From Hyphomicrobiales bacterium (lineage in GTDB: Bacteria; Pseudomonadota; Alphaproteobacteria; Rhizobiales; Beijerinckiaceae), in the NCBI GenBank assembly GCA_027483945.1, contig JAIXTM010000015.1, positions 1 through 64,000 on the forward strand: DNA of 64,000 nt, written 5' to 3'. Of the stretch, positions 12,094-22,573 are shown piece by piece; position 1 is the stretch's first letter; each line of letters starts with the position of its first letter. Below the pieces are notes generated by a model. It ran no database searches, was not told where the DNA came from, and saw only the letters and a list, made by a program, of their open reading frames with translations. A program made the position numbers and the translations under genes.

Positions 12094-13011
12094 TCAGCCC
12101 GCGATCCCGATCCGCCTGATCTCCCAGTGCAGGTCGACGCCGCTCGTCGCTTTCACGCGGGCACGCACCTCCTCGCCGAGCCGCTCGATGTCGGCGGCTT
12201 TCGCGGCGCCGTGGTTGATCAGGAAGTTGCAGTGCATCTCCGATACCTGCGCGTCGCCGATCCGCTGGCCGCGGCAGCCGGCGGCGTCGATCAGCTCCCA
12301 GGCCTTGGCGCCCTCGGGATTGCGAAAGGTCGAGCCGCCGGTGCGGGTGTTCACCGGCTGCGTCGACGAGCGGGCCTCCGTGATGCGGTTCATCTCCGCC
12401 AGGATCGTCTCCGGGTCGCCCGCCCCGCCCTGGAACGTCGCCTCGACGAAGATGAAATCGTCCGGGACGCCGCAATGGCGGTAGGAAAAACCCATCTGCG
12501 CGAGGCTGAGCGTATGGGCCCGGCCCTCGCCGTCCAGCGCCCGCGCCTCGACCAGCACGTCCTTCACCTCGCCGCCATAGGCGCCGCCATTCATGCGCAG
12601 CGCCCCGCCGATGGCGCCGGGTATGCCGCGCAGGAAGGACAGGCCCTCGATGCCGGCCTCGGCCGCCGCGCGGGCGACCTTGACGTCCGGCGCCCCCGCC
12701 CCGGCCCTGACGCGCAGGCCCTCGGCCTCGATCCCGGCGAAGGCCTTGCCGAGGCGGATCACGATGCCGGGCACGCCCCCGTCCCGCACCAGGAGGTTGG
12801 ACCCCAGCCCGATCACGGTGACGGGAAGATCGCGCGGCCGGGCCTTCAGGAAGGCGGCGAGGTCGTCCTCGTCCGCCGGCGTGAACAGCACCTGCGCCGG
12901 CCCGCCGGTGCGGAACCAGGACAGCGGCGCCATCGGCGCATTGGCGGTAAGCTCGCCCCGGAGGCCGGGCACGGCCTGGCGGATGTTCGATGTGATGTCC
13001 GGGAAGGTCAT
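12094..13011 (-). CDS. murB: UDP-N-acetylenolpyruvoylglucosamine reductase MurB
   Basis: MurB uses FAD and NADPH to reduce UDP-GlcNAc-enolpyruvate to UDP-MurNAc. The start chosen is MTFPDITSNIRQAV (305 aa); a longer in-frame extension would run back into murC and lacks family-like sequence. FAD-binding features are WFRTGGPA, VIGLGSNLLVRDGG and GLSFLRGIPGAIGGALRMNGG. The proton-donor serine is in TRTGGSTFRNP. The order murC-murB-ddl is the usual alphaproteobacterial one. The gap to murC is 46 bp. Confidence 0.96.
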   Translation of the reverse strand: MTFPDITSNIRQAVPGLRGELTANAPMAPLSWFRTGGPAQVLFTPADEDDLAAFLKARPRDLPVTVIGLGSNLLVRDGGVPGIVIRLGKAFAGIEAEGLRVRAGAGAPDVKVARAAAEAGIEGLSFLRGIPGAIGGALRMNGGAYGGEVKDVLVEARALDGEGRAHTLSLAQMGFSYRHCGVPDDFIFVEATFQGGAGDPETILAEMNRITEARSSTQPVNTRTGGSTFRNPEGAKAWELIDAAGCRGQRIGDAQVSEMHCNFLINHGAAKAADIERLGEEVRARVKATSGVDLHWEIRRIGIAG

Positions 13012-13057
13012 GGCCAACGCGTTCCGGTTCCTGATCCCGACCACGCGGCGCGAGGAT

Positions 13058-14461
<1,404 letters not shown>

Positions 14462-14492
14462 GGATCGGACCTTGGCGCGGAACAGGTAATTG

Positions 14493-15584
14493 TCAGGATT
14501 TCGCGGCGCGCTCCAGCACGAGCGTGGCGAGCCGATCGGCCGCGTCGGGGCGCCCCGCGGTCTTGGCCGCTCGCGCGGCCTCGGTCAAGCGCTCGGGCTC
14601 GTTCATGCGCTCGCTGAGTTCCTGCGCCAGCCGCTCCGGCGTGAAGTCCGGCTGGGCGATGACGCTGGCGGCGCCGATATCGCCGAGGCTCTTCGCATTC
14701 GCCGCCTGGTCCTGGTCGAGGGCGCCGGGAAGCGGCACGAGGATGGCGGGCCGTCCGATGGCGGCGAGTTCCGCCACGGTGGACGCGCCCGACCGCGCCA
14801 GGACGAGATGGCTCTCCGCGATGCGCCGGGGCAGGTCCTTGAAGAAAGGCTCCACCTCGGCCTTCATCTGGTAATGGTCGTAGAAGCCCTTGACGCGCGG
14901 CAGGTCCTCGCCGCGGGCCTGCTGCGTCACGACGAGGCGCTTGATGAGGTCGCCGGGCAGGCGCTTGATCGCCTCCGGCACCACATCCGCCATCACCCGG
15001 GCGCCCTGGCTTCCGCCGAAGACGAGCAGGCGCAGCTTCCCGCCCTTCAGCGCCGGCGGATAGGGCTCGCCCGCCACCGCCAGCACCTGGTCGCGGACGG
15101 GATTGCCCACATGGACAAGCTTGCCCGCTTCGACGCCGTGGCCCCGCACGGTGGCGAAACCCGTGGCGATCGTGCCGACGCGCACGGCCAGGAACCGGTT
15201 GGCGCGGCCCATCACCGCGTTCTGCTCGTGCAGGATCGTCGGGATGCCGAGCAGCGTCGCCGCCAGCACCGGCGGCACGGTGGGATAGCCGCCGAACCCG
15301 ACGACCGCGTCGGGCTTCAGCCGGCGCAGGAGCAGGAGCGATTTCGCGACGCCGAGACCGAGCGTCATGGCTGCGCCCGCCATGCGCAGCGGCGAGCGGC
15401 CCGACGGCGTCGCCGCCGGCACCTGGTGGGTCGCGTCGGCGGGAAAGCGCGAGACGAATTCGCTGGCCCGCCGGTCGGTGACAAGCGCCGTCCTGGCGCC
15501 GCGCGCCTCCAGCGCGCTTGCGAGCGCTTCGGCCGGAAACAGGTGGCCGCCGGTACCGCCGGCGGCGAGGAGGATCAGGGGCAT
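14493..15584 (-). CDS. murG: Undecaprenyl-PP-MurNAc-pentapeptide GlcNAc transferase MurG
   Basis: MurG transfers GlcNAc from UDP-GlcNAc to lipid I, forming lipid II on the inner face of the membrane. The 363-aa GT-B protein has the N-terminal G-loop [13 protein letters not shown] at about 9-21, a second glycine loop around [12 protein letters not shown], the HEQN motif, and the UDP-GlcNAc-binding C-terminal domain with [21 protein letters not shown] and [15 protein letters not shown]. It lies 4 bp downstream of ftsW, so the two are probably translated together. Confidence 0.98.
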   Translation of the reverse strand: MPLILLAAGGTGGHLFPAEALASALEARGARTALVTDRRASEFVSRFPADATHQVPAATPSGRSPLRMAGAAMTLGLGVAKSLLLLRRLKPDAVVGFGGYPTVPPVLAATLLGIPTILHEQNAVMGRANRFLAVRVGTIATGFATVRGHGVEAGKLVHVGNPVRDQVLAVAGEPYPPALKGGKLRLLVFGGSQGARVMADVVPEAIKRLPGDLIKRLVVTQQARGEDLPRVKGFYDHYQMKAEVEPFFKDLPRRIAESHLVLARSGASTVAELAAIGRPAILVPLPGALDQDQAANAKSLGDIGAASVIAQPDFTPERLAQELSERMNEPERLTEAARAAKTAGRPDAADRLATLVLERAAKS

Positions 15585-15588
15585 GGCT

Positions 15589-16746
15589 TCAGGCGTCGCT
15601 GCGGCTGCGGGAGAACGGACGGACGATCCGGTCCATATACTCCGAACGCGGACGCTTGCGGGTCACCGCGATGAGAAAACCCATGCCGAGCGCCAGCGAG
15701 ATCAGCGACGAGCCGCCATAGGACACGAAGGGCAGCGTCATGCCCTTGGCGGGCATGAGATGGACGTTGACCATCATGTTGATGGAAGCCTGCAGGCCAA
15801 AGAGCAGGATCAGCCCCGTCGCCGCCAGTCGGCAGAACGGCTCCTCGGCCCGCCGGGCGAGCAGAAGGCCGCGCAACACGATGAAGGCGAACAGGCACAG
15901 GACGGCGATGCACACGGCGATGCCGAATTCCTCCGCCGTGACCGCGAAGATGAAGTCGGTATGGGCGTCGGGCAGGATGCGCTTGACCGTGCCCTCGCCC
16001 GGCCCCTTGCCGAACCAGCCGCCACGGCTGAACGAGGACAGGGCGGTGTCGATCTGGAACGTGTCGCCGGACGACTTGTCCATGAACCGCTCGATGCGGG
16101 CGCGGACGTGCGGCACGAACTCGTAGGCCGCAATGCCCGCCAGGATGCCGGCGCCGCCGAACCCCGCGATCCAGAGCGAATGCAGGCCCGCGGCGAAGAA
16201 CATGCCGCACCAGACCAGCGTGATCAGCATGGTCTGCCCGAAATCGGGCTGGAGGATGAGCGGGATGATCGTCGCGGGCAGGAGCAGCACGCCGAGGAGC
16301 GCGCCCGGCATGTCCGACTTGCGCCCGCCCTCGGCGAAGAACCAGGCGGCGAGGATGACGAAGGCCGGCTTGGCGAATTCCGACGGCTGGATCGAGACGC
16401 CGCCGAAGGACAGCCAGCGATGGGCGCCCTTGATCTCGGGCCCGAAATGCAGCGCGAGCACGATCCCCGCCATCGCCGCCACATAGGTCACCATCGCCAG
16501 GCGCCGGACATGGCGCAGCGTGAGGAACGAGGTGGCGATCATGATGCCGATGGCTGGCAGCAGGAACAGGACTTGCCGATTGACGAAGTGGAACGTGGTC
16601 AGGCCAAGCCGCTCGGCGACGGGCGGGCCACCCGCCATGAGGAAGACGAGGCCCGCGATCATCAGGCAGCCGAGGCCGGCGATCAGCAGCCGGTCGACCG
16701 TCCACCACCATTCCCCGACAAGCGTGCGTTCGGCGCGCGAGACCAT
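15589..16746 (-). CDS. ftsW: Septal peptidoglycan glycosyltransferase FtsW (SEDS family)
   Basis: FtsW polymerises lipid II at the septum together with its partner transpeptidase FtsI. The 385-aa polytopic protein has about ten membrane helices. Between them are the SEDS hallmarks: RWLSFGGVSIQPSEFAKPA, a large periplasmic loop containing GGWFGKGPGEGTVK, and the C-terminal MPAKGMTLPFVSYGGSSL motif. It is the first gene after a 533-bp repeat-filled gap that splits the dcw cluster, so it may need a promoter of its own. An isolated GGTTAA-containing stretch lies about 80 bp upstream, but no confident promoter was found. Confidence 0.97.
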   Translation of the reverse strand: MVSRAERTLVGEWWWTVDRLLIAGLGCLMIAGLVFLMAGGPPVAERLGLTTFHFVNRQVLFLLPAIGIMIATSFLTLRHVRRLAMVTYVAAMAGIVLALHFGPEIKGAHRWLSFGGVSIQPSEFAKPAFVILAAWFFAEGGRKSDMPGALLGVLLLPATIIPLILQPDFGQTMLITLVWCGMFFAAGLHSLWIAGFGGAGILAGIAAYEFVPHVRARIERFMDKSSGDTFQIDTALSSFSRGGWFGKGPGEGTVKRILPDAHTDFIFAVTAEEFGIAVCIAVLCLFAFIVLRGLLLARRAEEPFCRLAATGLILLFGLQASINMMVNVHLMPAKGMTLPFVSYGGSSLISLALGMGFLIAVTRKRPRSEYMDRIVRPFSRSRSDA

Positions 16747-16902
16747 GCGACGTCCATCCCGATCAAGCGGCGCCCGGAAGCGGACGCACGCGGCCGATCA
16801 GACCTCACGCCATTGTGGTGAACGCGCGGTTAAGGAAGGCGCGAAATGCGCTGGCTCGTGGGAGGGACACGCTGTCATCCCCGGCCGTCGCACGCTCCCC
16901 GT

Positions 16903-17024
16903 GTCATCCCCGGCCGGAGCGCGAAGCACACAGGGCAAGGGAATCCACAGCAGCGGTGGCCGTTATACTCGATGTCCGGCGTTCTCTGGCTCCCTTCCCG
17001 GCGCTGCGCGCCGCCGGGGATGAC
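16903..17024. repeat. Long inverted dispersed repeat, murD-ftsW gap
   Basis: A 122-bp copy of the GTCATCCCCGGC / GCCGGGGATGAC family, with diverged inner arms. It is preceded by a truncated arm starting at 16874, as if a second copy had inserted beside or into an older one. Confidence 0.85.
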
Positions 17025-17034
17025 ATGGAGGGTC

Positions 17035-17115
17035 GTCATTGCGAGCGTAAGCGAAGCAATCCAGCCCCCGGCCCGAACGGCTGGATTGCTTCGTTGCTTC
17101 GCTCCTCGCAATGAC
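17035..17115. repeat. 81-bp palindromic repeat (GTCATTGCGAG family)
   Basis: The ends GTCATTGCGAGCG and CTCGCAATGAC are inverted, as are the inner arms AAGCAATCCAGC and GCTGGATTGCTT around GGCCCGAAC. A single copy is seen in this window. Elements beginning GTCATTGCGAG are widespread in proteobacterial genomes. Confidence 0.8.
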
Positions 17116-17128
17116 AGTTGAGGGTGAC

Positions 17129-17265
17129 GCCTCGTCCTTCGAGGCCGCTTCGCGGCACCTCAGGATGAGGCTTCGACGAAGGACGAGGCTTCGGTTGGCA
17201 GTGCGCGCTTCACAACGGTCCTCATGCCGAGGTGCTCGCCGGAACGGCGAGCCTCGAGCACGCAC
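17129..17265. repeat. Composite palindromic dispersed repeat, copy 2
   Basis: It has the same architecture as 452-568: left half CGCCTCGTCCTTCGAGG to CACCTCAGGATGAGGCTT, then an extra copy of a CGAAGGACGAGGCTT arm, TTGGCAGTGCG, and a right half GGTCCTCATGCCGAGGTGC to CTCGAGCACGCAC. The shared spacer sequence shows that the whole composite, not only its halves, is the mobile or duplicated unit. Confidence 0.75.
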
Positions 17266-17279
17266 GGCGCTTCGGAAGC

Positions 17280-18602
17280 CTACCGCCCGAAGCCCGGCAG
17301 CGCCGTGACGAGGGCGCGGAAATGGTCGCCGCGCACCTCGAAGTTCGGGTACTGGTCGTAGGACGCACAGGCGGGCGAGAGCAGCACGACCGGCTCGCGG
17401 ACGTTCGAGGCGAGCGCGTCCTCGGCGGCCCTTGCCACCGCGACGTCCAGCGTGCCGCAGCGTTCGAACGGCACCTTGCCCCGAAGCGTCGCCGCGAAGG
17501 CCTCAGCCGCGTCGCCGATCAGATAGGCCTTCTCGACGCGCCCGAAGAGCGGCGCGAGCGGCGCGATGCCGCCCTCCTTGGCCTTGCCGCCAAGGATCCA
17601 GAAGACGCCGTCCGCATAGGATGACAGCGCCTTTTCGGTCGAGTCGGCGTTGGTCGCCTTGCTGTCGTTGACGAAGACGGTGCGGCCGACGCGGCCCAGC
17701 GGCTCCAGCCGGTGGGCGAGCCCGCCGAAGCTGGCGAGGCCCGCCGCGATCTCCCGCGAGGTCAGGCCGATCGCGGCGACGGCGGCGGCTGCGGCCGCGA
17801 CGTTCTGGCCGTTATGCTCCCCGCGCAGGACCGGATGGGCCGACACGTCGATGAAGGCGGCCGCATCGGCGGCGCGCACGGCCTGCAGCCGCTCCGGCGC
17901 GATCCGCCCCGCGACTGCCCGCGTCCAATCGTCCTCCACCGCGATCACCGCGCGGTCGGCCCCGGCGACCAGGCGCTCCTTGATACCGGCATAGTTCTCC
18001 ATCGTGCCGTGGCGATCGAGATGGTCGGGCGTGACGTTGAGCAGCACGCCGACGCTGGGGTGCAGCGACGGCGTCAGGTCGATCTGGAACGAGGACATCT
18101 CGACGACGTGGACCCGGCCGGAGGCAGGAGGCTCCAGGGACAGGATCGCCGTGCCGATATTGCCGCCCATCTGCACGTCCCGGCCCGCCTCGCGCAGAAC
18201 GTGGGCGATGAGCGCCGTCGTCGTCGACTTGCCGTTGGTGCCGGTGATGGCGATGAAGGGCGCGCCCGGCGCAATGGCCGCCCGCTCGCGGCAGAACAGC
18301 TCCACGTCTCCGATGACGGGGATGCCCGCCGCTTTGGCCTTCGTCACGCTCCAGTGCGGCGCGGGATGCGTCAGCGGCACGCCCGGAGCCAGGACGAGCG
18401 CATCGAACGCGGCGAAATCCTCCTTCCTGAGATCGCCGAGCGGGATGGACTTCGCCCGCGCCTTCTCCCGCCCTGCCTCGCCGTCGTCCCACGCGGTGAC
18501 GTTGGCACCCCCGGCCAGCAGGGCCTCGCAGGTGGCGAGTCCCGACCCGCCGAGGCCGAAGACCGCGACGCGCCGGCCCTTGAACGACGTGACCGGAATC
18601 AT
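17280..18602 (-). CDS. murD: UDP-N-acetylmuramoyl-L-alanine--D-glutamate ligase MurD
   Basis: MurD adds D-glutamate to UDP-MurNAc-L-Ala at the expense of ATP. The 440-aa protein has an N-terminal nucleotide-sugar domain ([17 protein letters not shown]), the P-loop [10 protein letters not shown] at 121-130, the [16 protein letters not shown] motif, [11 protein letters not shown] in the C-terminal domain, and [19 protein letters not shown] near the end. Its ATG shares one base with the mraY stop codon (TGATG), indicating translational coupling. It is the last gene before the repeat-filled break in the dcw cluster. Confidence 0.98.
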   Translation of the reverse strand: MIPVTSFKGRRVAVFGLGGSGLATCEALLAGGANVTAWDDGEAGREKARAKSIPLGDLRKEDFAAFDALVLAPGVPLTHPAPHWSVTKAKAAGIPVIGDVELFCRERAAIAPGAPFIAITGTNGKSTTTALIAHVLREAGRDVQMGGNIGTAILSLEPPASGRVHVVEMSSFQIDLTPSLHPSVGVLLNVTPDHLDRHGTMENYAGIKERLVAGADRAVIAVEDDWTRAVAGRIAPERLQAVRAADAAAFIDVSAHPVLRGEHNGQNVAAAAAAVAAIGLTSREIAAGLASFGGLAHRLEPLGRVGRTVFVNDSKATNADSTEKALSSYADGVFWILGGKAKEGGIAPLAPLFGRVEKAYLIGDAAEAFAATLRGKVPFERCGTLDVAVARAAEDALASNVREPVVLLSPACASYDQYPNFEVRGDHFRALVTALPGFGR

Positions 18603-19687
18603 CAGCGCAGCTTCAGCGTGGCGAGGCCGACGAGGGCCAGCACGACGGAGATGATCCAGAAGCGGATGACCACCTGCGGCTCGGTCCAGCCGAGCTTCTC
18701 GAAATGGTGGTGGATCGGCGCCATCCTGAACACGCGCTTGCCGGTCAGCTTGAACGACGCCACCTGGATGATCACGGACGCGGCTTCCAGCACGAACAGG
18801 CCGCCCACGATGGCGAGGACGATCTCGTGCTTGGCCGCCACCGCGATCGTGCCGAGAAGGCCGCCGAGGGCGAGCGAGCCGGTATCGCCCATGAAGATCT
18901 GGGCCGGCGGCGCGTTGAACCAGAGGAAGCCGATGCCGGCGCCGATCAGCGCGCCGCAGATCACCGCGAGTTCGCCGGTGCCCGGCACGAAATGGATCTG
19001 CAGATAGGTCGCGAAATTCGCGTTGCCGGAGAGGTAGGCGATGAAGCCGAACGTGCCGGCGGCGATCATCACCGGCACGATGGCGAGGCCGTCGAGACCG
19101 TCGGTGAGGTTCACCGCATTGCCCGCCGCGACGATGACGAAGGCGCCGAACACGGTGAAGAAGATTCCGAAATCGATGAGCACGTCCTTGAAGAACGGCA
19201 CGGCCAGCTTGTTGGCCAGCGCCGGCGCCGCGACATAGGACACGGCGATGCAGGCGAGGCCCGCGATCACCGCCTCGATGGCGAGGCGCGCCTTGCCCGA
19301 GAAGCCCTTGTGGGACTGCTTGGTCACCTTCAGGTAGTCGTCATAGAAGCCGATCGCGCCGAACCCGATCGTCACGAAGAGCACGATCCAGACGTAAGGA
19401 TTGCGCAGGTTCGCCCACAGCAGCGCCGAGACGAGGACGCCCGACAGGATCATCAGCCCGCCCATGGTCGGCGTGCCGCGCTTGGTCAGGAGATGCGATT
19501 CCGGCCCGTCCTCGCGGATCGGCTGGCCCTTGCCCTGGCGCAGCCGCAGCGAGTTGATGATCGCAGGGCCGAACCAAAAGACGACGAACAGCGCGGTGGC
19601 GGTGGCGCCGCCCGTGCGGAAGGTGATGTAGCGGAAGACGTTCAGGAAATTGAACGTCGCGCTGAAATCCGCGAGCCAGACGAGCAT
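18602..19687 (-). CDS. mraY: Phospho-MurNAc-pentapeptide translocase MraY
   Basis: MraY transfers phospho-MurNAc-pentapeptide to undecaprenyl phosphate, making lipid I in the inner membrane. The start chosen is [20 protein letters not shown] (361 aa), the family's usual N-terminus; 11 extra in-frame codons upstream overlap the gap after murF. The protein has about ten membrane helices. The catalytic aspartates are Asp116-Asp117 in FYDDYLK, with further active-site motifs [13 protein letters not shown] and [12 protein letters not shown], and the C-terminal [10 protein letters not shown]. The stop overlaps the murD start by one base. Confidence 0.98.
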   Translation of the reverse strand: MLVWLADFSATFNFLNVFRYITFRTGGATATALFVVFWFGPAIINSLRLRQGKGQPIREDGPESHLLTKRGTPTMGGLMILSGVLVSALLWANLRNPYVWIVLFVTIGFGAIGFYDDYLKVTKQSHKGFSGKARLAIEAVIAGLACIAVSYVAAPALANKLAVPFFKDVLIDFGIFFTVFGAFVIVAAGNAVNLTDGLDGLAIVPVMIAAGTFGFIAYLSGNANFATYLQIHFVPGTGELAVICGALIGAGIGFLWFNAPPAQIFMGDTGSLALGGLLGTIAVAAKHEIVLAIVGGLFVLEAASVIIQVASFKLTGKRVFRMAPIHHHFEKLGWTEPQVVIRFWIISVVLALVGLATLKLR

Positions 19688-19700
19688 TCCCTTGTCCCCT

Positions 19701-21113
19701 CTAGGCCTGGCCGCCGGCATCGAGCGCGGCGATGGCCGCCACGATGCGCGAGACCAGGCTCCCCTTCGAACCCTTGACCATGACGAGATCGCCCGCTTTC
19801 AGCGACGCGAGCACCTTCGGCTCCAGCGTCGCCGCGTCCGGCGCGTGGGCGCCCTGCCGGGAGGCCGGGAGCGCCGCGTAGAGATGCGCCATTTCGGATC
19901 CCGAGGCGAAGACGAGGTCGACCTTCGCCTCGTCCACCGGACCGGCGAGGTCCGCGTGCCATTCGGCCGAGCGCGGCCCCAGTTCCAGCATGTCGCCGAG
20001 GACCGCGATGCGCCGGCCGCCCTTCGGCACGGGAAGCGCCGCGAAGGTCGTGAGCGCCGCCCGCATCGAGGCCGGGTTGGCGTTGTAGGCGTCGTCCACC
20101 AGCAGGACCTCGCCGCCGGCGGGCAGGCGCACAACCCGGCGCAGGCCCCGCCCCGCCACCGGCTTAAGCTCCGCGAGCGCAGCCGCGGCCGCCTCCACGT
20201 CGGCGCCGAGCGCATGCACCGCCGCGAGGACGGCCAGGCTGTTCAGGGCGTTGTGCTGGCCGGGCGAGCCAAGCCTGTAGGCGAGCGGCCGGCCGTAGAG
20301 CGAAGCTTCCACCCGCGAGCCGTCCGGCTCCAGCGCGATGGACAGGGCGCGGATATCGGCCTTCTCGTCCCGGCCGAACGTGACAACCCGGCCCGCCGGC
20401 CCGGCCATGGCGTGGGCGGACAGCCGGCCCCAGAAGGCATTGTCCCGGTTGACGATGGCGACGCCGCCCGGCTCGAGCCCGGCAAAGATCTCGCCCTTGG
20501 CGTCGGCGATGGCGTCGACGGCCGGGAAGGCCTCGATATGGACCGGCTCCACGATGGTCACGATCGCCACGTGCGGGCGGACCATCCGCGCCAGCGGCCG
20601 GATCTCGTCGGGGGCGCTCATGCCGATCTCGAAAACGCCGTAGCGCGTGTCGCGGGGCATCCGGCAGAGCGTGAGCGGCACGCCCCAATGGTTGTTGTAG
20701 GACGCGACGGAGGCATGGGTCGCGCCCTGCCCCGCCAGGACGTGCCGCAACGCCTCCTTCGTGCCGGTCTTGCCGACCGAGCCGGTGACGGCGCAGATCC
20801 GGGCATCGACCCTCGCCCGGGCGGCACGGCCGAGCCGCTCCATGCCCGCGAGCACGTCATCCACCACCAGGAGGGGTCCCTTCCCCGCCAGAGCCGGCGC
20901 ATGGGCCGCGTCGATCACCGCCGCGGCGGCGCCCTTCTCCAGGGCGGACGCAACGAAATCGTGCCCGTCCCGCTCGCCTTTCAGGGCGAAGAACAGGTCG
21001 CCCGGCGCCAGCGTGCGCGTGTCGATGGAGGCGCCGCCCGACGGCCGCACACCGCCCTCGGCGCGCGCATCCAGCCCGGCAGCCAGTTCCTCCGGCGTCC
21101 ACAGATCGCTCAT
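19701..21113 (-). CDS. murF: UDP-MurNAc-tripeptide--D-alanyl-D-alanine ligase MurF
   Basis: MurF completes the UDP-MurNAc-pentapeptide by adding the D-Ala-D-Ala made by Ddl. The 470-aa protein has an N-terminal substrate domain with [23 protein letters not shown] split by a loop, the P-loop [10 protein letters not shown] at 111-120, [11 protein letters not shown], and the C-terminal [15 protein letters not shown] motif. The ATG overlaps the murE stop by 4 bp, and mraY starts 13 bp downstream, so murE-murF-mraY-murD reads as one coupled block. Confidence 0.97.
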   Translation of the reverse strand: MSDLWTPEELAAGLDARAEGGVRPSGGASIDTRTLAPGDLFFALKGERDGHDFVASALEKGAAAAVIDAAHAPALAGKGPLLVVDDVLAGMERLGRAARARVDARICAVTGSVGKTGTKEALRHVLAGQGATHASVASYNNHWGVPLTLCRMPRDTRYGVFEIGMSAPDEIRPLARMVRPHVAIVTIVEPVHIEAFPAVDAIADAKGEIFAGLEPGGVAIVNRDNAFWGRLSAHAMAGPAGRVVTFGRDEKADIRALSIALEPDGSRVEASLYGRPLAYRLGSPGQHNALNSLAVLAAVHALGADVEAAAAALAELKPVAGRGLRRVVRLPAGGEVLLVDDAYNANPASMRAALTTFAALPVPKGGRRIAVLGDMLELGPRSAEWHADLAGPVDEAKVDLVFASGSEMAHLYAALPASRQGAHAPDAATLEPKVLASLKAGDLVMVKGSKGSLVSRIVAAIAALDAGGQA

Positions 21114-22558
21114 GCGCCGCGCTCCGCGATGGCTGCCCGCACCGCCTCGTGGTCCGAGAAGGGCAGCGTCCTGTCCCCCACGATCTGGCCGGTCTCGTGC
21201 CCCTTGCCGGCGACGACGAGCACGTCGCCGGGCTCCAGCATGGCGACGGCGGCGCGGATCGCCTCGGCGCGGTCGCCGATCTCGCGGGCGAGCGGCGCGG
21301 CGTCGAGGATCTGGCGGCGGATCGTGGCCGGCTCCTCGCTGCGCGGGTTGTCGTCGGTCACGATCACGACGTCCGCCTTGCGCGCCGCGATGTCGCCCAT
21401 GACGGGGCGCTTGCCCCGGTCGCGGTCGCCGCCGCAGCCGAAGACGCAGATGAGCCGCCCCGTCGCGAAGGGCCGCAGCGCGTCCAGAACCTGGTCGAGC
21501 GCATCGGGCTTGTGGGCATAGTCGACGACGCAGAGCGCGCCGTTGATCTCGCCGACGCGCTCCAATCGGCCGGGTACGCCTGTCAGGTGGGCAAGCTGCC
21601 GGAGTACGGCGCCGGTCTCCTCGCCCGCGGCGATGGCAAGGCCCGCCGCGACGAGCGCGTTCGAGGCCTGGAACCCGCCGACCAGCGGCAGAACCACCGC
21701 GTGGCGCGTCCCGCCGGCGACGACAGTCATGGCCTGGTCGAAGCCCTGCCGCTCGATCCGTTCCAGCCGCAGCGTCTCGCCGGCGGCGCCGACCGTGATC
21801 AGCCTGAGGCCCCGCGCCTTGGCGACGGCGATGACCCGGTCCGCCTCCGCCCCGTCGGCGTTGACGACCGCCGTGCCGCCCTCGGGAAGCAACGTGTCGA
21901 ACAGCCGGAGCTTGGCCCGGAGGTAGTCCTCCAGCGTCGGGTGATAGTCGAGATGGTCGCGGCCCAGATTGGTGAAGCCCGCCGCCTTGAGCCGCACGCC
22001 GTCCAGCCGGCGCTGGTCGAGCCCGTGGGAGGAGGCTTCCATTGCCAGGTGCGTCACGCCTTCGGCGGCGAGTTCGTCCAAGGCCTGGTGCAGGCTCACC
22101 GGATCGGGCGTCGTCAGGGAGCCGTAGCGGGCGCCGGACGGAGCGACGATACCGACCGTGCCGAGGCTCGCCGCCGGCCGCCCGAGGCCGGCCAGGATCT
22201 GGCGCGTGAAATCGACGACGGAGCTCTTGCCGCTCGTGCCCGTGACGGCGAGCACGATGTCCGGCTGCCTTGCATGGAACGCCGCCGCCGCGAGGGCCAG
22301 CGCCCGGCGCACGTCCGGCACCTCGACATAGGCGATGGCAGGATCGAGCCCGGCGGGCCGGCCGGCCTCGCCGACGATGACGGCCGCGCCGGCCGATGCC
22401 GCCTGGGGGATGAAGGACGCGCCGTCCGCCTTCGTGCCGGGAACGGCGAAGAAGGCGAAGCCCGGCGCCACGCGCCGGCTGTCGGCGGTGAGGCCCGATA
22501 CGGGCCGTTCCGCTTCGCCGGGTGTCGTGTTCGCAGGGAGAAGGTCGCCGAGTCGCAT
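21110..22558 (-). CDS. murE: UDP-MurNAc-L-Ala-D-Glu--meso-diaminopimelate ligase MurE
   Basis: MurE adds the third residue of the stem peptide. The 482-aa protein has the P-loop GTSGKSSVVDF at 107-117 and VVDYAHKPDAL in the C-terminal domain. It also carries DDNPRSEEP, whose DNPR core in characterised MurE enzymes selects meso-diaminopimelate rather than lysine; this fits a Gram-negative cell wall. Length is normal. It lies 15 bp after ftsI and overlaps murF by 4 bp. Confidence 0.97.
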   Translation of the reverse strand: MRLGDLLPANTTPGEAERPVSGLTADSRRVAPGFAFFAVPGTKADGASFIPQAASAGAAVIVGEAGRPAGLDPAIAYVEVPDVRRALALAAAAFHARQPDIVLAVTGTSGKSSVVDFTRQILAGLGRPAASLGTVGIVAPSGARYGSLTTPDPVSLHQALDELAAEGVTHLAMEASSHGLDQRRLDGVRLKAAGFTNLGRDHLDYHPTLEDYLRAKLRLFDTLLPEGGTAVVNADGAEADRVIAVAKARGLRLITVGAAGETLRLERIERQGFDQAMTVVAGGTRHAVVLPLVGGFQASNALVAAGLAIAAGEETGAVLRQLAHLTGVPGRLERVGEINGALCVVDYAHKPDALDQVLDALRPFATGRLICVFGCGGDRDRGKRPVMGDIAARKADVVIVTDDNPRSEEPATIRRQILDAAPLAREIGDRAEAIRAAVAMLEPGDVLVVAGKGHETGQIVGDRTLPFSDHEAVRAAIAERGA

Positions 22559-22573
22559 CGCCTTAGGGCGATA

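Larger units (their letters stand above)
16747..17279. repeat. 533-bp repeat-filled gap between murD and ftsW
   Basis: No gene is present. From left to right the gap holds a short unpaired arm (about 16874-16890), a complete long inverted repeat (16903-17024), a second palindromic family (17035-17115) with ends GTCATTGCGAG and CTCGCAATGAC, and a composite element (17129-17265) matching 452-568. Only about 16747-16870 is non-repetitive and could hold a promoter for ftsW. Three repeat families side by side suggest repeated insertion at a tolerated site. Confidence 0.85.

Noticed and set aside
16747-17279. Insertion sequence or pseudogene between murD and ftsW
   Set aside because: No transposase fragment or broken gene was found; the content is short palindromic repeats only.
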